From: Pseudomonas cuatrocienegasensis
GTDB taxonomy: Bacteria; Pseudomonadota; Gammaproteobacteria; Pseudomonadales; Pseudomonadaceae
Assembly (NCBI RefSeq): GCF_900110925.1
Contig: NZ_FOFP01000013.1
Coordinates: forward strand, 58,406 to 122,405
Direction: 5' to 3'
DNA: 64,000 nt
The notes below the pieces were generated by a model, which was not told where the DNA came from, searched no databases, and saw nothing but the letters and a program-made list of their open reading frames with translations. Of the stretch, positions 43,513 to 52,566 are shown in pieces (position 1 is the stretch's first letter; each line of letters begins with the position of its first letter). Position numbers and translations under genes: made by a program.

Positions 43513-45201
43513 ATGATGCATACCCGGCAGCCGTCCATGCACCTGTTGCTAGGCGCGTTGTGCCTGGTACTCAGCTTCGTCGCCCAGGCACAGCAGCAAC
43601 CTGGTCGGGCCGCTATCGCCAGCGCCCACCCCGCCGCCAGCGTGGCCGGCGAAGAAACCCTGGCCCAAGGCGGCAACGCCTTTGACGCGGCGGTCGCCAT
43701 CAGCGCTGCCCTGGCAGTGGTCGAGCCCTACGGCTCGGGCCTGGGCGGCGGCGGTTTCTTCCTCCTGCGTGAAGCCGGCGAAACCCCGGCCTTTCGTTTT
43801 ATTGATGCCCGCGAGCGCGCGCCCCTGGCCGCCGATGCCGACCTGTACCGCCGCGACGGCAAGGTCCAGCGCGAGCTGTCGCTGAACGGCGCCCTGGCCG
43901 CCGCGATCCCCGGCCTGCCCGCCGCCCTGGTCCACCTCGCCGAACGCTACGGCCGCCTGCCCCTGGCCGACAGCCTGGCCCCGGCCATCCGCCTGGCCCG
44001 CGACGGTTTCACCGTCGACCGGGTCTACCGTGAGCGCGCCACCTGGCGCCTGGCCGCCCTGCGCGATGACGCCGAAAGCGCCCGCCTGTTCCTAACCGAC
44101 GGCGAAGTGCCGGCCGAACGCACCCTGCTGCGCCAACCCGAGCTGGCCGCCACCCTGCAGCGTCTGGCCGAGGCCGGCCATGCTGGCTTCTATGCCGGGG
44201 CAATGGCAAAGACCCTGGTCGAAGGTGTGCGTGCCGCCGGCGGCATCTGGCAGCTCGACGACCTGCGCCAGTACCAGGTGGTCGAGCGCGAGCCGCTGCG
44301 GGTCAGCCTGAATGAACAGCGCGAGCTGATCAGCGCCCCGCCACCGTCGGCCGGTGGCTTGGCCATCGCCCAAAGTCTGCTGATGCTGCAAGAGCTGCCC
44401 TGGCGCGAGGCGGCGCCGGTGCAACGCACCCATTACGTGGTCGAAGCCCTGCGCCGCGCCTACCGTGACCGCGGCCTGCTTGGCGACCCGGACTTCGTGC
44501 GCAACCCGACCGCGCAACTGCTGACACCCGAGCATCTGCACAGCCTGACCCGGAGCATCGACCCCGAGCGCGCCACGCCCAGCGACCAGCTGGAAGCCGC
44601 GCCCGGCATCCATGAAGGCGATCACACCACCCACTTCTCGGTGCTCGACGCCCAGGGCAATGCGGTGGCCGCCACCCTGTCGATCAACCTGCCATTCGGT
44701 GCTGCCTTTACCGTGCCGGGCACCGGCGTGCTGCTCAACGACGAGATGGACGACTTCGCCGCCGATGTCGAAGGTGCCAACGCTTATGGCCTGGTCGGCA
44801 GCCACGCCAATGCCATCGCTGCCGGTAAGCGCCCGCTGTCGAGCATGAGCCCGACCTTTATCGACAGCCCCGAGGCCTTCACCAGCTTCGGTACACCGGG
44901 CGGCAGCCGCATTCCGAGCATGGTGCTGTTGTCGATCCTCGCCTATCTGGATGAGCAGCCCATCGAGCAATGGCCCGCCGTGGCGCGCTACCACCACCAG
45001 TTCCGCCCTGACGTGATCGAGCACGAGCCGGACACCTTCAGCGTCGAGCAGCGCCAAGCCCTGGAAGCCCGCGGCTATACCCTCAAGGCCCTCGAACGCA
45101 CCTACGGCAACCAGCAGGTGCTGCGCTGGAACAAGCGCGACAATCAGGTCGAAGCAGCCAGCGACCCGCGCGGTATCGGCACCGCTGTGGTCACCCCCTA
45201 A
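43513..45201 (+). CDS. ggt: Gamma-glutamyltranspeptidase
   Basis: The 562-residue precursor starts with a signal peptide (LLLGALCLVLSFVAQAQ) and is cleaved autocatalytically at the threonine of GDHTTHFSVLDAQGN. Also present are GGGGFFLLREAG and RFIDARERAPL near the amino end, and the small-subunit motif KRPLSSMSPTFI (SSMSPT). It breaks down glutathione and gamma-glutamyl compounds in the periplasm. The start is 2 bases after the ferredoxin stop, so they are probably co-transcribed. Confidence 0.95.
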   Translation: MMHTRQPSMHLLLGALCLVLSFVAQAQQQPGRAAIASAHPAASVAGEETLAQGGNAFDAAVAISAALAVVEPYGSGLGGGGFFLLREAGETPAFRFIDARERAPLAADADLYRRDGKVQRELSLNGALAAAIPGLPAALVHLAERYGRLPLADSLAPAIRLARDGFTVDRVYRERATWRLAALRDDAESARLFLTDGEVPAERTLLRQPELAATLQRLAEAGHAGFYAGAMAKTLVEGVRAAGGIWQLDDLRQYQVVEREPLRVSLNEQRELISAPPPSAGGLAIAQSLLMLQELPWREAAPVQRTHYVVEALRRAYRDRGLLGDPDFVRNPTAQLLTPEHLHSLTRSIDPERATPSDQLEAAPGIHEGDHTTHFSVLDAQGNAVAATLSINLPFGAAFTVPGTGVLLNDEMDDFAADVEGANAYGLVGSHANAIAAGKRPLSSMSPTFIDSPEAFTSFGTPGGSRIPSMVLLSILAYLDEQPIEQWPAVARYHHQFRPDVIEHEPDTFSVEQRQALEARGYTLKALERTYGNQQVLRWNKRDNQVEAASDPRGIGTAVVTP

Positions 45202-45297
45202 CGACCTACTGGCACAGCGCCACACCCCATGCTAGCCTGCGCGCCCCGCGCCTCCTGGGCGCGGCAGGATTACTATGGACAGTCGTAAGGAATACCC

Positions 45298-45726
45298 ATG
45301 CCGTACATGCGAATGCTGTTTGCCGCGACCCTGATCGCCCTCACTACCGGCTGCGCCAGCGGCCTGAACTCCTACCAGAAATCCGAATACGCCTACTTCA
45401 AATCCAAGGGGATGGTCGTCGAGGAAAAGAACCCCGGCGCGGGCGCGGCATTGGGCCTGCTGCCAGGCGGCGGCTCGTTCTACGGCCGTGAATATGGCTT
45501 TGGTGTGGTCAACCTGCTGTTCTGGCCGCTGTCGATTCTCTGGGACCCGATCAGCGGCTATGACGCCTCGACCACCATCAACTACCACGCCACCAAGGAA
45601 CACGTGGCCAGCCTGCAGTCCAAGGAAATGGACGAACTCGACAGCGCACTCGCCACCGGCGAGCTGACCATGGCGCAGTACACCCTGGCCAAGCGCAAGA
45701 TCGACAAGAAATACCGCTACAACTGA
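45298..45726 (+). CDS. Small lipoprotein of unknown function
   Basis: The 142-residue protein has a lipoprotein signal (FAATLIALTTGC, Cys about residue 19). The mature part includes a glycine-rich segment (GAALGLLPGGGSFYGREYGF), a hydrophobic stretch (VVNLLFWPLSILWDPISGY) and a basic end (LAKRKIDKKYRYN). The ATG at 45298 has an AAGGAA ribosome site ten bases ahead. I recognise no family with certainty. A bidirectional terminator lies downstream. Confidence 0.78.
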   Translation: MPYMRMLFAATLIALTTGCASGLNSYQKSEYAYFKSKGMVVEEKNPGAGAALGLLPGGGSFYGREYGFGVVNLLFWPLSILWDPISGYDASTTINYHATKEHVASLQSKEMDELDSALATGELTMAQYTLAKRKIDKKYRYN

Positions 45727-45781
45727 GGCACAGGTCGTTCGCCCCTGCGCAGGTGCAACAGCCAACTCGGGCCTAGCCAAT

Positions 45782-45820
45782 AAAAAACGCCGCGCTCCTC
45801 TCGGAACCGCGGCGTTTTTT
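45782..45820. terminator. Bidirectional rho-independent terminator
   Basis: AAAAAACGCCGCG (45782-45794) and its complement CGCGGCGTTTTTT (45808-45820) form a perfect stem with a 13-base loop and T-runs on both strands. It lies between the converging lipoprotein gene and the 112-residue protein gene. Confidence 0.92.
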
Positions 45821-45844
45821 GTACCAGCCGCCTAAGCGGACAAT

Positions 45845-46183
45845 TTAGTTCTGCTGATAACCGCTGGTGGTGCAGCCCAGGCAACGTACGAAGGCTTCAC
45901 GGCCTGGCTCGACCACCAGCGCCTGACCGGCTTCGCCGACATTACCGCCCAGCGCAGTGAACGGCAGGCTGACCACAAAGGCTGCCGCACCAATGATAGT
46001 GGCACCGATCAGTAATGGTCGGGCGATCACCAGGTCGCCAATCATCGAGTACGCCTTCGGCGCTTCGACGGTGTAGGCGGGATCACCGCTGGTATTCTGC
46101 TGCGCCACGTCCGCCTGCGCCTGCAGCGCCAGCAAGCCAGTGGTCAGCGCCAGGACAACAGCGGTCGAACGGAACAGTTTCAT
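45845..46183 (-). CDS. Small envelope protein of unknown function
   Basis: The 112-residue protein has a signal peptide (MKLFRSTAVVLALTTGLLAL then QAQA), a hydrophobic segment (IARPLLIGATIIGAAAFVVS) and an end with a CXXC pair (FVRCLGCTTSGYQQN). Homologues are often labelled 'multidrug transporter' without basis. I chose the ATG at 46183 because it starts the signal peptide. It has its own terminator. Confidence 0.75.
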   Translation of the reverse strand: MKLFRSTAVVLALTTGLLALQAQADVAQQNTSGDPAYTVEAPKAYSMIGDLVIARPLLIGATIIGAAAFVVSLPFTALGGNVGEAGQALVVEPGREAFVRCLGCTTSGYQQN

Positions 46184-46361
46184 GGCGGAATCCTTGAGGT
46201 CGGAGGTGGCGTGCCAGTAACTATAACAGCGCCTTGGCAAATGTCAGCGTGACGCCCGTCAATCGCCGAGAAACACGTATACCGCCGTTTTAGCCTGAAA
46301 CACCGGCGATTGCACTACCCCACCGCGGACGACCCGTGCTCTTGGCGAGCCGAGCGGCCAA

Positions 46362-47174
46362 TCAGCGCTGGCAGCGCGGGCAATAGACACTGGCACGCTG
46401 GCCCAGCTTGACCTCACGTAATGTGCTACCGCAGACCTTGCAGAACTCGCCGCCACGGCCATAAACGAACAGTTCCTGCTGGAAATAACCCGGCTGACCG
46501 TCACCCCCGACGAAGTCGCGCAGGGTGGTGCCGCCGCGCTCGATGGCATGGGCGAGGATGCGCTTGATCTCGCCAGCAAGCTTTACATAGCGCGCCCGCG
46601 ACACGGTGCCCGCCTCACGCCGTGGGTCGATACCGGCGGCAAACAGCGCCTCGGAGGCATAGATGTTGCCGACGCCGACCACCACGGCGTTGTCCATGAT
46701 GAACGGCTTGATCGCCATCGCCCGACCGCGCGACAGCTGGAACAATCGCTCGCCATCGAACAAATCGGTCAAGGGTTCGGGACCGAGCTTGCTCAGCAGC
46801 ACATGCTCCAGCGGCGCCTGGCTCCAGAGCAGCGCGCCGAAACGCCGTGGATCGGTGTAGCGAAGCGCCAGACCCGACTCCAGCTCGATGTCGACGTGCT
46901 CGTGCTTGGCCGCAGGCAAGCCGCACTCGACCAGACGCAGGCTGCCGGACATGCCCAGATGGCTGATCAAACTGCCGCTCTCGGCGCGGATCAGCAGGTA
47001 TTTGGCGCGCCGCTCGACCGCTTCGATACGCTGCCCGGACAGGCGGATGTCCAGGTCCTCGGGAATCGGCCAGCGCAGACGACGCTCGCGCACGATCACG
47101 CGGGTTACGCGTTGACCTTCGAGGTAAGGGGCAATGCCGCGGCGGGTGGTTTCGACTTCGGGCAGTTCAGGCAT
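46362..47174 (-). CDS. mutM: Formamidopyrimidine-DNA glycosylase
   Basis: The 270-residue bifunctional glycosylase/AP lyase removes oxidised purines such as 8-oxoguanine. The required amino end PELPEVETTRRG (Pro2 nucleophile, Glu3) and the zinc finger CKVCGSTLREVKLGQRASVY followed by CPRC are present. The H2TH segment is near GVGNIYASEALFAAGIDP. A 75-base gap separates it from the HDOD gene upstream. Confidence 0.97.
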   Translation of the reverse strand: MPELPEVETTRRGIAPYLEGQRVTRVIVRERRLRWPIPEDLDIRLSGQRIEAVERRAKYLLIRAESGSLISHLGMSGSLRLVECGLPAAKHEHVDIELESGLALRYTDPRRFGALLWSQAPLEHVLLSKLGPEPLTDLFDGERLFQLSRGRAMAIKPFIMDNAVVVGVGNIYASEALFAAGIDPRREAGTVSRARYVKLAGEIKRILAHAIERGGTTLRDFVGGDGQPGYFQQELFVYGRGGEFCKVCGSTLREVKLGQRASVYCPRCQR

Positions 47175-47249
47175 GGTGGTAGTCAGGGGGCAGACGGCGG
47201 GCGGCTACAGTAGCAGCAAGCGGCGGCGCCGGGAACGTGCGCTGGCGCC

Positions 47250-48116
47250 TCAGTTGGCGCCCAGATCGCGGATGCTCTCGCGCAGGTTCTCGAAGTCGTA
47301 CTGCGAAAGCCCCACGTACTCCAACACCAATTGCTCGATGCTTTGCCACTCGTGGTCGACTGCTTGGCCGCCGAGGATCTGGTGGCAACGGCAAATGTGC
47401 TCGGCCATCTTGAGGATCGCCAGCAGGTTCTTCAGCGGTGCATCGCGCGGGCTGTCATCGCTGAAAATAATCAGGGCGTTGTGGTGGTTGGCAATCGCAT
47501 CGCACAGGTGCAACGGCAGGTTCCACGACTTGGCGGTGAAATAGCCGACCACCGCATGGTTGGTGTTGAGCAGGCGGTTCTCGGTATCGACAATGCGCCG
47601 TTCAGCACTGGCACTGGCATAGGACTCTTCCAACACGGCCATGTAATTGGGAAAGCGCTTGAGCATCAGCGGGATGCCGCAATTGTGGAACAGCCCCAGG
47701 GTGTAGGCCTCATCCACCGCTTCGCTGCCAATGCGTTTGGCCAGGGTCAGACAGGTCATGGCCACGTCCTGGGCGGTGTCCCAGAAGCGGTTGAGGGTGA
47801 CGATGGTTTCGTCGCTCATCTCGCCCTTGATCGACAGGGCATTGACCATGTTGATCACCGAACGGCTGCCGAGCAGGTTCACCGCCCGCTGGATCGAACT
47901 GACCCTGTTGGCCAGGCCGAAATACGGCGAGTTGACGATCTTCAGCAGCGCACCCGACAACCCGGGATCCTGGCTGATCAGCTTGGCGATCGCCTTGAGG
48001 TCCGGGTTAGGCATCACCTGCTCCATCTGCAGGTCGACCATGATCTGCGGCTGCGGCGGCACGCTGATGCCCTGCAGGACCTTGTGAATCTGTTCGGCGG
48101 TAAGTTCGTGTTCCAT
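47250..48116 (-). CDS. HDOD-domain signal transduction protein
   Basis: The 288-residue protein is a single HDOD domain: VPPQPQIMVDLQMEQVMPNP, KLISQDPGLSGALLKIVNSP, GLANRVSSIQRAVNLLGSRS and GLFHNCGIPLMLKRFPNYMA. Like others of the family it lacks the HD metal pair (here FHNCG), so it is not expected to hydrolyse cyclic di-GMP. I chose the ATG at 48116 (MEHELTAEQIH), since a GTG at 48131 is possible. Such proteins often act as regulators in stress or motility networks. Confidence 0.9.
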   Translation of the reverse strand: MEHELTAEQIHKVLQGISVPPQPQIMVDLQMEQVMPNPDLKAIAKLISQDPGLSGALLKIVNSPYFGLANRVSSIQRAVNLLGSRSVINMVNALSIKGEMSDETIVTLNRFWDTAQDVAMTCLTLAKRIGSEAVDEAYTLGLFHNCGIPLMLKRFPNYMAVLEESYASASAERRIVDTENRLLNTNHAVVGYFTAKSWNLPLHLCDAIANHHNALIIFSDDSPRDAPLKNLLAILKMAEHICRCHQILGGQAVDHEWQSIEQLVLEYVGLSQYDFENLRESIRDLGAN

Positions 48117-48408
48117 AGTCGGCGACTGCACGTAGAAAGGCTCAGTTTAAAGGCTGCTGACGAAAAACTGCGCAGGTTCATGGAATGCAACCATGCGCTC
48201 TGCTTGCACGGTTGCCGCGGCACGACGTGTGGACATTCTCAGTCTAGTAAACGGATTCTACCTAGACCCAAGCAATAGAGAAGAACAAAGCGCGCGCCTA
48301 CGGCTAAAGACTAAACAGGCTAGCCTCGCCACCCTGACCGTCTGAGCAGGCGCTGCGCCCAGACTCATGGGCTTTGGTATACTCCCGCTCTTTTTTCGGA
48401 GCCATCCC

Positions 48409-49605
48409 ATGACCCTGCCCAGCCTGCGCCTGAAAGCCAACGCCGATCGACGCCTGCGCGCCGGTCACCTGTGGGTCTACAGCAACGAGATCGACGTCGC
48501 CGCTACGCCCCTGGGTGCTTTTGCCCCCGGCGCCCAGGCGATCCTCGAGGCCGCCGGCGGCAAGCCGCTGGGGGTCGTGGCCATGAGCCCGAATAATCTG
48601 ATCTGCGCGCGCCTGCTGTCGCGCGATACCCAGCACGTACTGGACAAGTCCCTGCTGGTACACCGCCTCAACGTCGCCCTGTCCCTGCGCGAGCGCCTGT
48701 TCGACCAGCCCTGCTACCGCCTGGTGTATGGCGACTCCGACCTGCTGCCAGGTCTGGTGGTTGACCGTTTCTTCGACATTCTGGTGGTGCAGATTGCCTC
48801 CGCGACCATGGAGCAGCACAAGGATGACGTGCTCGCCGCCCTGGTGCAGGTGCTCAAACCCCGCGGCATCCTGCTCAAGAACGACTCGGCGGCCCGCGAT
48901 GCCGAAGGCCTCAATCGTTACGTGGAAACCGCTTTTGGCGTGGTGCCGGAATGGGTCGCCCTGGAAGAGAATGGCGTCAAATTCGAGGCCCCGGTGATCG
49001 ACGGCCAGAAAACCGGCTGGTTCTACGACCACCGCATGAACCGCGCGCGCCTGGCGCCCTACGTCAAAGGCAAACGCGTGCTCGACCTGTTCAGTTACAT
49101 CGGCGGCTGGGGCGTGCAGGCCGCCGCGTTCGGCGCCAGCGACGTAATGTGCGTGGACGCCTCGGCCTTCGCCCTGGATGGCGTCGAGCGCAACGCCGCG
49201 CTCAACGGCCTGACTGACCAGGTTGCCTGCGTCGAAGGCGACGTGTTCGAAGCCCTCAAGCAGCTCAAGGCTGCCGAAGAACGTTTCGACGTGATCGTCG
49301 CCGACCCGCCCGCCTTCATCAAACGCAAGAAAGACCTGAAGAACGGCGAGGCCGCCTACCGCCGCCTCAACGAGCAAGCCATGCGCCTGCTCAACAAGGA
49401 CGGCATCCTGGTCAGCGCGTCCTGCTCCATGCACCTGGAAGAAGACAACCTGCAGAACATCCTGCTGACCAGCGCCCGCCACCTGGACCGCAATATCCAG
49501 TTGCTCGAACGCGGCGCTCAAGGCCCTGACCACCCGGTGCACCCGGCCATCGCCGAGACCCGTTACATCAAGAGCCTGACGGTGCGCCTGCTGCCCAACA
49601 GCTAG
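48409..49605 (+). CDS. rlmI: 23S rRNA (cytosine1962-C5)-methyltransferase RlmI
   Basis: The 398-residue protein has a PUA domain (SLRLKANADRRLRAGHLWVY, LGVVAMSPNNLICARLLS) followed by an EEHYD-like and a SAM methyltransferase domain, with motif I VLDLFSYIGGWGVQAAAFGA and the catalytic DPPAFIKRKKDL and SASCSMHL. I chose the ATG at 48409 (MTLPSLRLKAN), since the in-frame upstream part overlaps the promoter region. Its stop codon is inside the left inverted repeat of the element at 49602-49769. Confidence 0.95.
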   Translation: MTLPSLRLKANADRRLRAGHLWVYSNEIDVAATPLGAFAPGAQAILEAAGGKPLGVVAMSPNNLICARLLSRDTQHVLDKSLLVHRLNVALSLRERLFDQPCYRLVYGDSDLLPGLVVDRFFDILVVQIASATMEQHKDDVLAALVQVLKPRGILLKNDSAARDAEGLNRYVETAFGVVPEWVALEENGVKFEAPVIDGQKTGWFYDHRMNRARLAPYVKGKRVLDLFSYIGGWGVQAAAFGASDVMCVDASAFALDGVERNAALNGLTDQVACVEGDVFEALKQLKAAEERFDVIVADPPAFIKRKKDLKNGEAAYRRLNEQAMRLLNKDGILVSASCSMHLEEDNLQNILLTSARHLDRNIQLLERGAQGPDHPVHPAIAETRYIKSLTVRLLPNS

Positions 49606-49769
49606 GAGCCTGTCGGACTTAACACTGTTCTACTGCGGAAAAGCCGGATTTGGTCATTTTTGCTGCTTTCCCTCGTTAAATAGCTTGCTATTCGCCTCGG
49701 TAAAGCAGCAAAACTGTCGCAAACCGATCTTTCCCTCGCTACGAACGGTCAAGTCCTACAGGCTCCTAG
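49602..49769. mobile_element. 168-bp palindromic MITE-like element
   Basis: Terminal inverted repeats CTAGGAGCCTGTCGGACTT (49602-49620) and AAGTCCTACAGGCTCCTAG (49751-49769) differ at one position. Inside lie a second inverted pair (TTTTGCTGCTTT at 49658-49669, AAAGCAGCAAAA at 49702-49713) and a short central stem, AATAGC-TT-GCTATT. It has lower GC than its surroundings and no reading frame. Confidence 0.65.
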
Positions 49770-49996
49770 GTTCTTCACCCGCCCCGGCGCATGCGCGCCC
49801 AGTGGTCACACTCCTGATCCGCCCTGACTGAGGGCGGGCCAGGTCCGCCGCGTTCACCCCGTCTGCACGGACGCATGAATGACAGGGCTGCGTTTCGGCC
49901 AAAGCCCGCGCCTTTGCCGACATTCGCCGCCAGGCTCCCAGCGCTTTCCTAAAACTGACCCATACTCATTCGTCTGGTACTTAAGGAGGAGGGAGC
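49606..49996. other. 391-base non-coding gap before the kinase gene
   Basis: The first part is the palindromic element. The rest (49770-49996) shows no homologous frame. A strong AAGGAGGA ribosome site is at its end (49983-49990). No clear promoter or terminator was recognised. Confidence 0.7.
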
Positions 49997-51802
49997 ATGG
50001 GCGATTATTCACAGGATGCCGCCCTATTCCGCGCGGTTTTCGACTCCGCACCACTGGGAATGGCACTGCTCGACCTTGAAGGGCGGCTGCAATACACCAA
50101 CCCGGCACTGACACAGCAGCTTAAATACGCGCCGCATGCCTTGCTCGGCAAACCCCTCGTCGAGTTGCTGCACCCCCAGGACCAAAGCCCCTGCCTTGAG
50201 GCATTGGAAAAGGCCAAGCGCCTGCAACAGGATGTTGCCTGCGGCGAAATGCGCGTACAGCAGTGGGATGCAGATTATTTGTGGTTCCGCCTCAACCTCT
50301 GTCCGGTGTCCACAGCCGAAAACGCCACCAGTCATTACCTGGCACGCCTGGAACCACCGCCGACCAACCAGGCGCGGGCCGAGCAGGTCTATCTACTCAG
50401 CTTTGCCCTGGATTACACCTCTGACGGCGTGCTGCTGCTTGATGATCAACTGTCTATCCGCTACCTCAACGACGCTGCTAGCCACCTGCTGGGGCAAGCC
50501 AGGCAGTATTTACTGGGCCAAGGGATTGCCCAGGCGCTGCCGCCATTGGCCCTGCACAGTGACGACGACCTGCGCGAAGTCATTGATATGCAGCGAAAGC
50601 TCTCCCTGGAGCTGACCCATCCGGCCGATGCAAGGGGCTACCATGTCTCGGTGCAGTTCAACCGCTTCCGCTATGACCGCCGTGGGTACAGCCTGGTCCT
50701 GATCCAGGATGTCACTGACCAGCAGCGCATGGCGATCACCCTGCGACACAATGAAAGCCAGTTCAGAGCCCTGATCGAAAACACCCACGATGCGATCGGA
50801 CGCCTCACGCCAGACTTCCGCCTGCTCTACGCCAACCCAGCTCTTGAAGCGCTCAGCCTGCGCCCACTGAGTCAGGCGCAGGGGCGCTCGGCCCGCTATG
50901 CCTTTGGCAATAACTCTCAGATCGATACCTGGGCCAACATGGTGCAGGCCGTGGCGAACAGTGGTACGTCAATGGAGGAAGAGCTGATCCACGGGGTCGA
51001 TGGCCCGCCGGATCAGCAACAGCATTACCTCGTACAACTGGTCGCCGAGTACAACACCCGCGGCGAAGTCACCAGCGTCTTGTCGCTGGCGCGCAATATT
51101 ACGGATATCCGTAAGGCTGAACGGCGTCTTGCCGAAAGTAATCAGCAACTGCGCGAACTGGCCAGCCGCCGCGAGTCCACCCGCGAGGAAGAGCGCAAGC
51201 TGATTGCCCAGGAAATTCATGATGAGCTGGGTCAGCATCTCACCGCTCTGCGCATGGGCATCTCGATGCTGCGCCTGCAGTTCGGCGAACAGGCCCCCGG
51301 CCTGAGCGATAAGGTTGAACACCTCATGGCGTTATGTGATCGAACCATTCAGGTGGTTCGTTCAATCGCCACTAGCCTGCGCCCTGCAGCCCTGAACATG
51401 GGCCTGTATCCGGCCCTGGAATGGTTGATTGGCGAGTTCCGCCAACACGCTCAAATCGCCTGCGAGTTCACCACCCACTGCGACGAGCCAGTTCTGGCCG
51501 ACGACCAGGCGACTCGGGCATTCCGCGTGGTACAGGAGGCCCTGAATAACGTTGCGCGGCACTCCGGTGCCAGCCGAGCGGAGGTCAGCCTGGAACGGCT
51601 TGATGACATCTACAAACTGGACATAACCGACAACGGCTGCGGCTTTAACACAGCATCCGTCAGCAATCGCTCGCTGGGTTTGACCGGCATGCGTGAACGG
51701 GGCATCAGCCTGGGAGGAGAGGTCGTCATCTTCAGCTACCCCGGACAAGGCACCACCGTACAAGCGACGTTCCCCGTCAGCGTGCCCCAGGAGGTTTTGT
51801 GA
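49997..51802 (+). CDS. Triple-PAS sensor histidine kinase (HisKA_3 type)
   Basis: The 601-residue soluble kinase carries three PAS-like domains (about residues 8-115, 130-245 and 255-370), a coiled segment, the phosphoacceptor LIAQEIHDELGQHLTALRMG (His near 408), and a HATPase with FRVVQEALNNVARHSGASRA and LGLTGMRERGISLGG. There is no membrane segment, so a cytoplasmic or redox cue is likely. The start has a very strong ribosome site (AAGGAGGAGG). The downstream LuxR regulator starts on its stop codon. Its base composition is visibly less GC-rich than the chromosomal core on either side. Confidence 0.9.
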   Translation: MGDYSQDAALFRAVFDSAPLGMALLDLEGRLQYTNPALTQQLKYAPHALLGKPLVELLHPQDQSPCLEALEKAKRLQQDVACGEMRVQQWDADYLWFRLNLCPVSTAENATSHYLARLEPPPTNQARAEQVYLLSFALDYTSDGVLLLDDQLSIRYLNDAASHLLGQARQYLLGQGIAQALPPLALHSDDDLREVIDMQRKLSLELTHPADARGYHVSVQFNRFRYDRRGYSLVLIQDVTDQQRMAITLRHNESQFRALIENTHDAIGRLTPDFRLLYANPALEALSLRPLSQAQGRSARYAFGNNSQIDTWANMVQAVANSGTSMEEELIHGVDGPPDQQQHYLVQLVAEYNTRGEVTSVLSLARNITDIRKAERRLAESNQQLRELASRRESTREEERKLIAQEIHDELGQHLTALRMGISMLRLQFGEQAPGLSDKVEHLMALCDRTIQVVRSIATSLRPAALNMGLYPALEWLIGEFRQHAQIACEFTTHCDEPVLADDQATRAFRVVQEALNNVARHSGASRAEVSLERLDDIYKLDITDNGCGFNTASVSNRSLGLTGMRERGISLGGEVVIFSYPGQGTTVQATFPVSVPQEVL

Positions 51803-52428
51803 TACGCGTCCTTATCGCCGACGACCACGCCATCATGCGTGGGGGCCTCAAACAACTGATCGAGTTCGACAGCCACCTGCACGTCGTGGCCGAGGCGGAA
51901 AACGGCGGGCAGGTGCTTGAGCGGCTACGCGACAAAGCGGTCGACCTGCTGTTGCTGGACATGAGCATGCCTGGTTTGAGTGGTGAAGACCTGATCGCTC
52001 GGGTGCATGCCCATCATGCCAAGCTACCGATTCTGGTGTTGAGCATGCACAACGAACCGCAGATCGCGCAGCGTGCACTGCGCGCCGGAGCCAGTGGCTA
52101 TCTGACCAAGGACCAGAACCCGGAAACCCTGCTTGCCGTGATCCACAAGATGGCCGGCGGCGGACGCTACCTGGACCCACGCATTGCCGAGCAGCTGGCC
52201 TTTGCCAGCACCTCGCCCGGCGAGAATGCCCTGAAGAACTTGTCCGACCGTGAGTTCCAGATCCTGCGCATGCTGGCCCAGGGCCTGAGTGTCAATCAGG
52301 TGGCCGAGCAACTGGTGATCAGCAACAAAACCGTCAGCACCCATAAAACCCGTCTGATGGAAAAGATGGGGTTTGCTTGCAACGCCGACATCATCAAGTA
52401 CGCCCTGGCCCAGGGGCTGGCAGAGTAG
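51799..52428 (+). CDS. LuxR/NarL-family response regulator
   Basis: The 209-residue regulator has a receiver domain (IRVLIADDHAIMRGGLKQLI, Asp in LLLLDMSMPGLSGEDLIA, Lys in GYLTKDQNPE) and a LuxR helix-turn-helix (LSDREFQILRMLAQGLSVNQ, VISNKTVSTHKTRLMEKMGF). The GTG start at 51799 overlaps the kinase stop (GTGA), so this is the cognate regulator. The chemotaxis genes follow 138 bases downstream and are a possible target. Confidence 0.92.
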   Translation: MIRVLIADDHAIMRGGLKQLIEFDSHLHVVAEAENGGQVLERLRDKAVDLLLLDMSMPGLSGEDLIARVHAHHAKLPILVLSMHNEPQIAQRALRAGASGYLTKDQNPETLLAVIHKMAGGGRYLDPRIAEQLAFASTSPGENALKNLSDREFQILRMLAQGLSVNQVAEQLVISNKTVSTHKTRLMEKMGFACNADIIKYALAQGLAE

Positions 52429-52566
52429 GAGAATCCCTACAAAAAAGCAGGATGCTCCGAGGCTGTCATCGGAATCAGCCGATGTTCGCCTTTCTTTCCA
52501 AGCGCCACTCTGAGAACAGCCGCTCAGCCCTGCACAGACGGGCCTGCTGTTCAATGGAGTGTGAAC

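Noticed and set aside
49770..49996. FliA (sigma-28) or sigma-54 promoter for the chemotaxis cluster
   Set aside because: No TAAA-N15-GCCGATAA-like or GG-N10-GC pair at proper spacing was convincing.
52561..52566. GTG at 52561 as the receptor's start
   Set aside because: It is one base from the GGAG site. The GTG at 52567 has proper spacing.
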